A stretch of DNA of 64,000 bases from Bordetella parapertussis (GTDB lineage: Bacteria > Pseudomonadota > Gammaproteobacteria > Burkholderiales > Burkholderiaceae_C), in NCBI GenBank assembly GCA_945901125.1, contig CAMDKD010000013.1, positions 1 to 64,000 of the forward strand, given 5' to 3'. Positions 63,510-64,000 of this stretch are shown here, in pieces. Below the pieces are notes generated by a model that was not told the origin of the DNA, did not search any database, and saw only the letters and a program-made list of their open reading frames with translations. Numbering within the stretch: the first letter of the stretch is position 1; each line of letters starts with the position of its first letter. The translations under genes were made by a program, and so were the position numbers.

Positions 63510-64000
63510 ATGGACTTCGATTTTTCTGACGAACAAGAGCAACTGCGCGACGCGGTCCGCAAATGGGTGGACAAGGCTTACAGCTTTGACGAGCACCGCC
63601 GCATCGTGGCGGATGGCGGGTTTTCCGCTTCTGTCTATCAAGCCTTGGCCGAGCTGGGCCTGACCGGTTTGTATGTGCAAGACGCCTACGGCGGCATGGC
63701 CATGGGCCCGGTCGAAGGCATGGTGGTGATGGAAGAGCTGGGGCGCGGCATGTTGCTGGAGCCGCTGGCGCACGCCTGGATCAGCAGCGCGGTATTGCAA
63801 GGTTTTGCGCCGGAAGCATTGAAGCAGGCTTGGCTGCCGCGCATTGCCTCCGGTGAAGCCCTGGTGGTGCTGGCGCAGCAGGAACGCGGACTGCGCTACC
63901 ACTTGGAACACAGCCACACCACCGCCAGTGAGGACAACGGCGTGTGGCATGTCAGCGGCCACAAAAGCCTGGTTGCCGCCGGTGACCAGGCCCATGCGTT
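63510..64000 (+). CDS. acyl-CoA dehydrogenase, PimD-like small subunit (cut by window end)
   Basis: First 163 residues only: begins MDFDFSDEQEQLRDAVRKWV and reads LGLTGLYVQDAYGGMAMGPVEGMVVMEELG (N-terminal ACAD domain). It follows the large subunit by 19 nt. The rest lies outside the window. Confidence 0.88.
   Translation, partial: MDFDFSDEQEQLRDAVRKWVDKAYSFDEHRRIVADGGFSASVYQALAELGLTGLYVQDAYGGMAMGPVEGMVVMEELGRGMLLEPLAHAWISSAVLQGFAPEALKQAWLPRIASGEALVVLAQQERGLRYHLEHSHTTASEDNGVWHVSGHKSLVAAGDQAHA

Noticed and set aside
1..64000. CRISPR array, tRNA or rRNA genes
   Set aside because: No regularly spaced repeat series, cloverleaf-like sequence or rRNA signature was recognised by eye.

Overview
The window is from a betaproteobacterium, most likely order Burkholderiales. 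This rests on gene content and order: gltBD next to an mla lipid-transport operon that runs into ibaG, murA and hisGD; a short-form HisG that needs HisZ; an RpfE-like gene next to recJ; a DUF3422 gene; tctBA; and a pimC/pimD-like dehydrogenase pair. Genus cannot be fixed from the sequence. No rRNA, tRNA or CRISPR array was seen, and no gap without a gene exceeds about 300 bases.

Layout. 1-1350 is a mobile-element patch: the tail of an IS4-like transposase, a thioredoxin-like gene whose C-terminus has been overwritten, and a REP-associated tyrosine transposase (RAYT) bracketed by copies of a short GAACCTGACCCCAATT-type motif. 1420-7605 is glutamate synthase gltBD. 7713-16986 is one tightly packed run: mlaFEDACB (outer-membrane lipid asymmetry), an ABC-2 exporter pair, ibaG, murA (peptidoglycan) and hisGD. 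17349-25225 is a FemAB-like acyltransferase followed by a complete cytochrome c maturation operon ccmABCDEFGHI, including a 56-residue ccmD, closed by a strong terminator. 25293-32090 is on the minus strand: an orphan LuxR-type response regulator, trpS with an M50 protease, a YciO/Sua5 protein, a PHP phosphoesterase, and recJ with its RpfE-like partner. 32125-34060 is lolCD. 34062-35743 is a three-lipoprotein operon (CsgG-like, DUF4810, DUF799). 35858-36661 is tatD.

36662-41910 is accessory DNA: two tandem, non-identical HipBA toxin-antitoxin modules with operator-like repeats, then a more AT-rich islet with a predicted PD-(D/E)XK nuclease-fold protein, two proteins I do not recognise and a structured non-coding stretch. 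41924-49430 returns to ordinary chromosomal genes (spermidine synthase-like, tctBA, DUF3422, a cytoplasmic GGT, a DMT exporter, an atypical SDR). 49412-50165 is a decayed signalling pair: a periplasmic molybdopterin-domain sensor protein intact beside only the C-terminal scrap of a histidine kinase. 50349-54117 holds a DMT transporter, a quinone reductase and an ArnT-like glycosyltransferase. 54168-54752 is a HicAB module. 54767-59354 is lspA-ileS-ribF on the minus strand. The end holds an HNH nuclease, DUF1653, an orphan STAND-like ATPase, purN and the pimC/pimD-like pair, the last cut by the window edge.

The most unusual points are: the RAYT/REP patch that rewrites a neighbour gene and sits in the gltB leader; tandem HipBA modules plus HicAB, two of which appear to be transcribed as leaderless mRNAs from promoters embedded in their own operators; the AT-rich nuclease islet with an inverted repeat over its promoter and two adjacent hairpins; and the eroded sensor-kinase pair.
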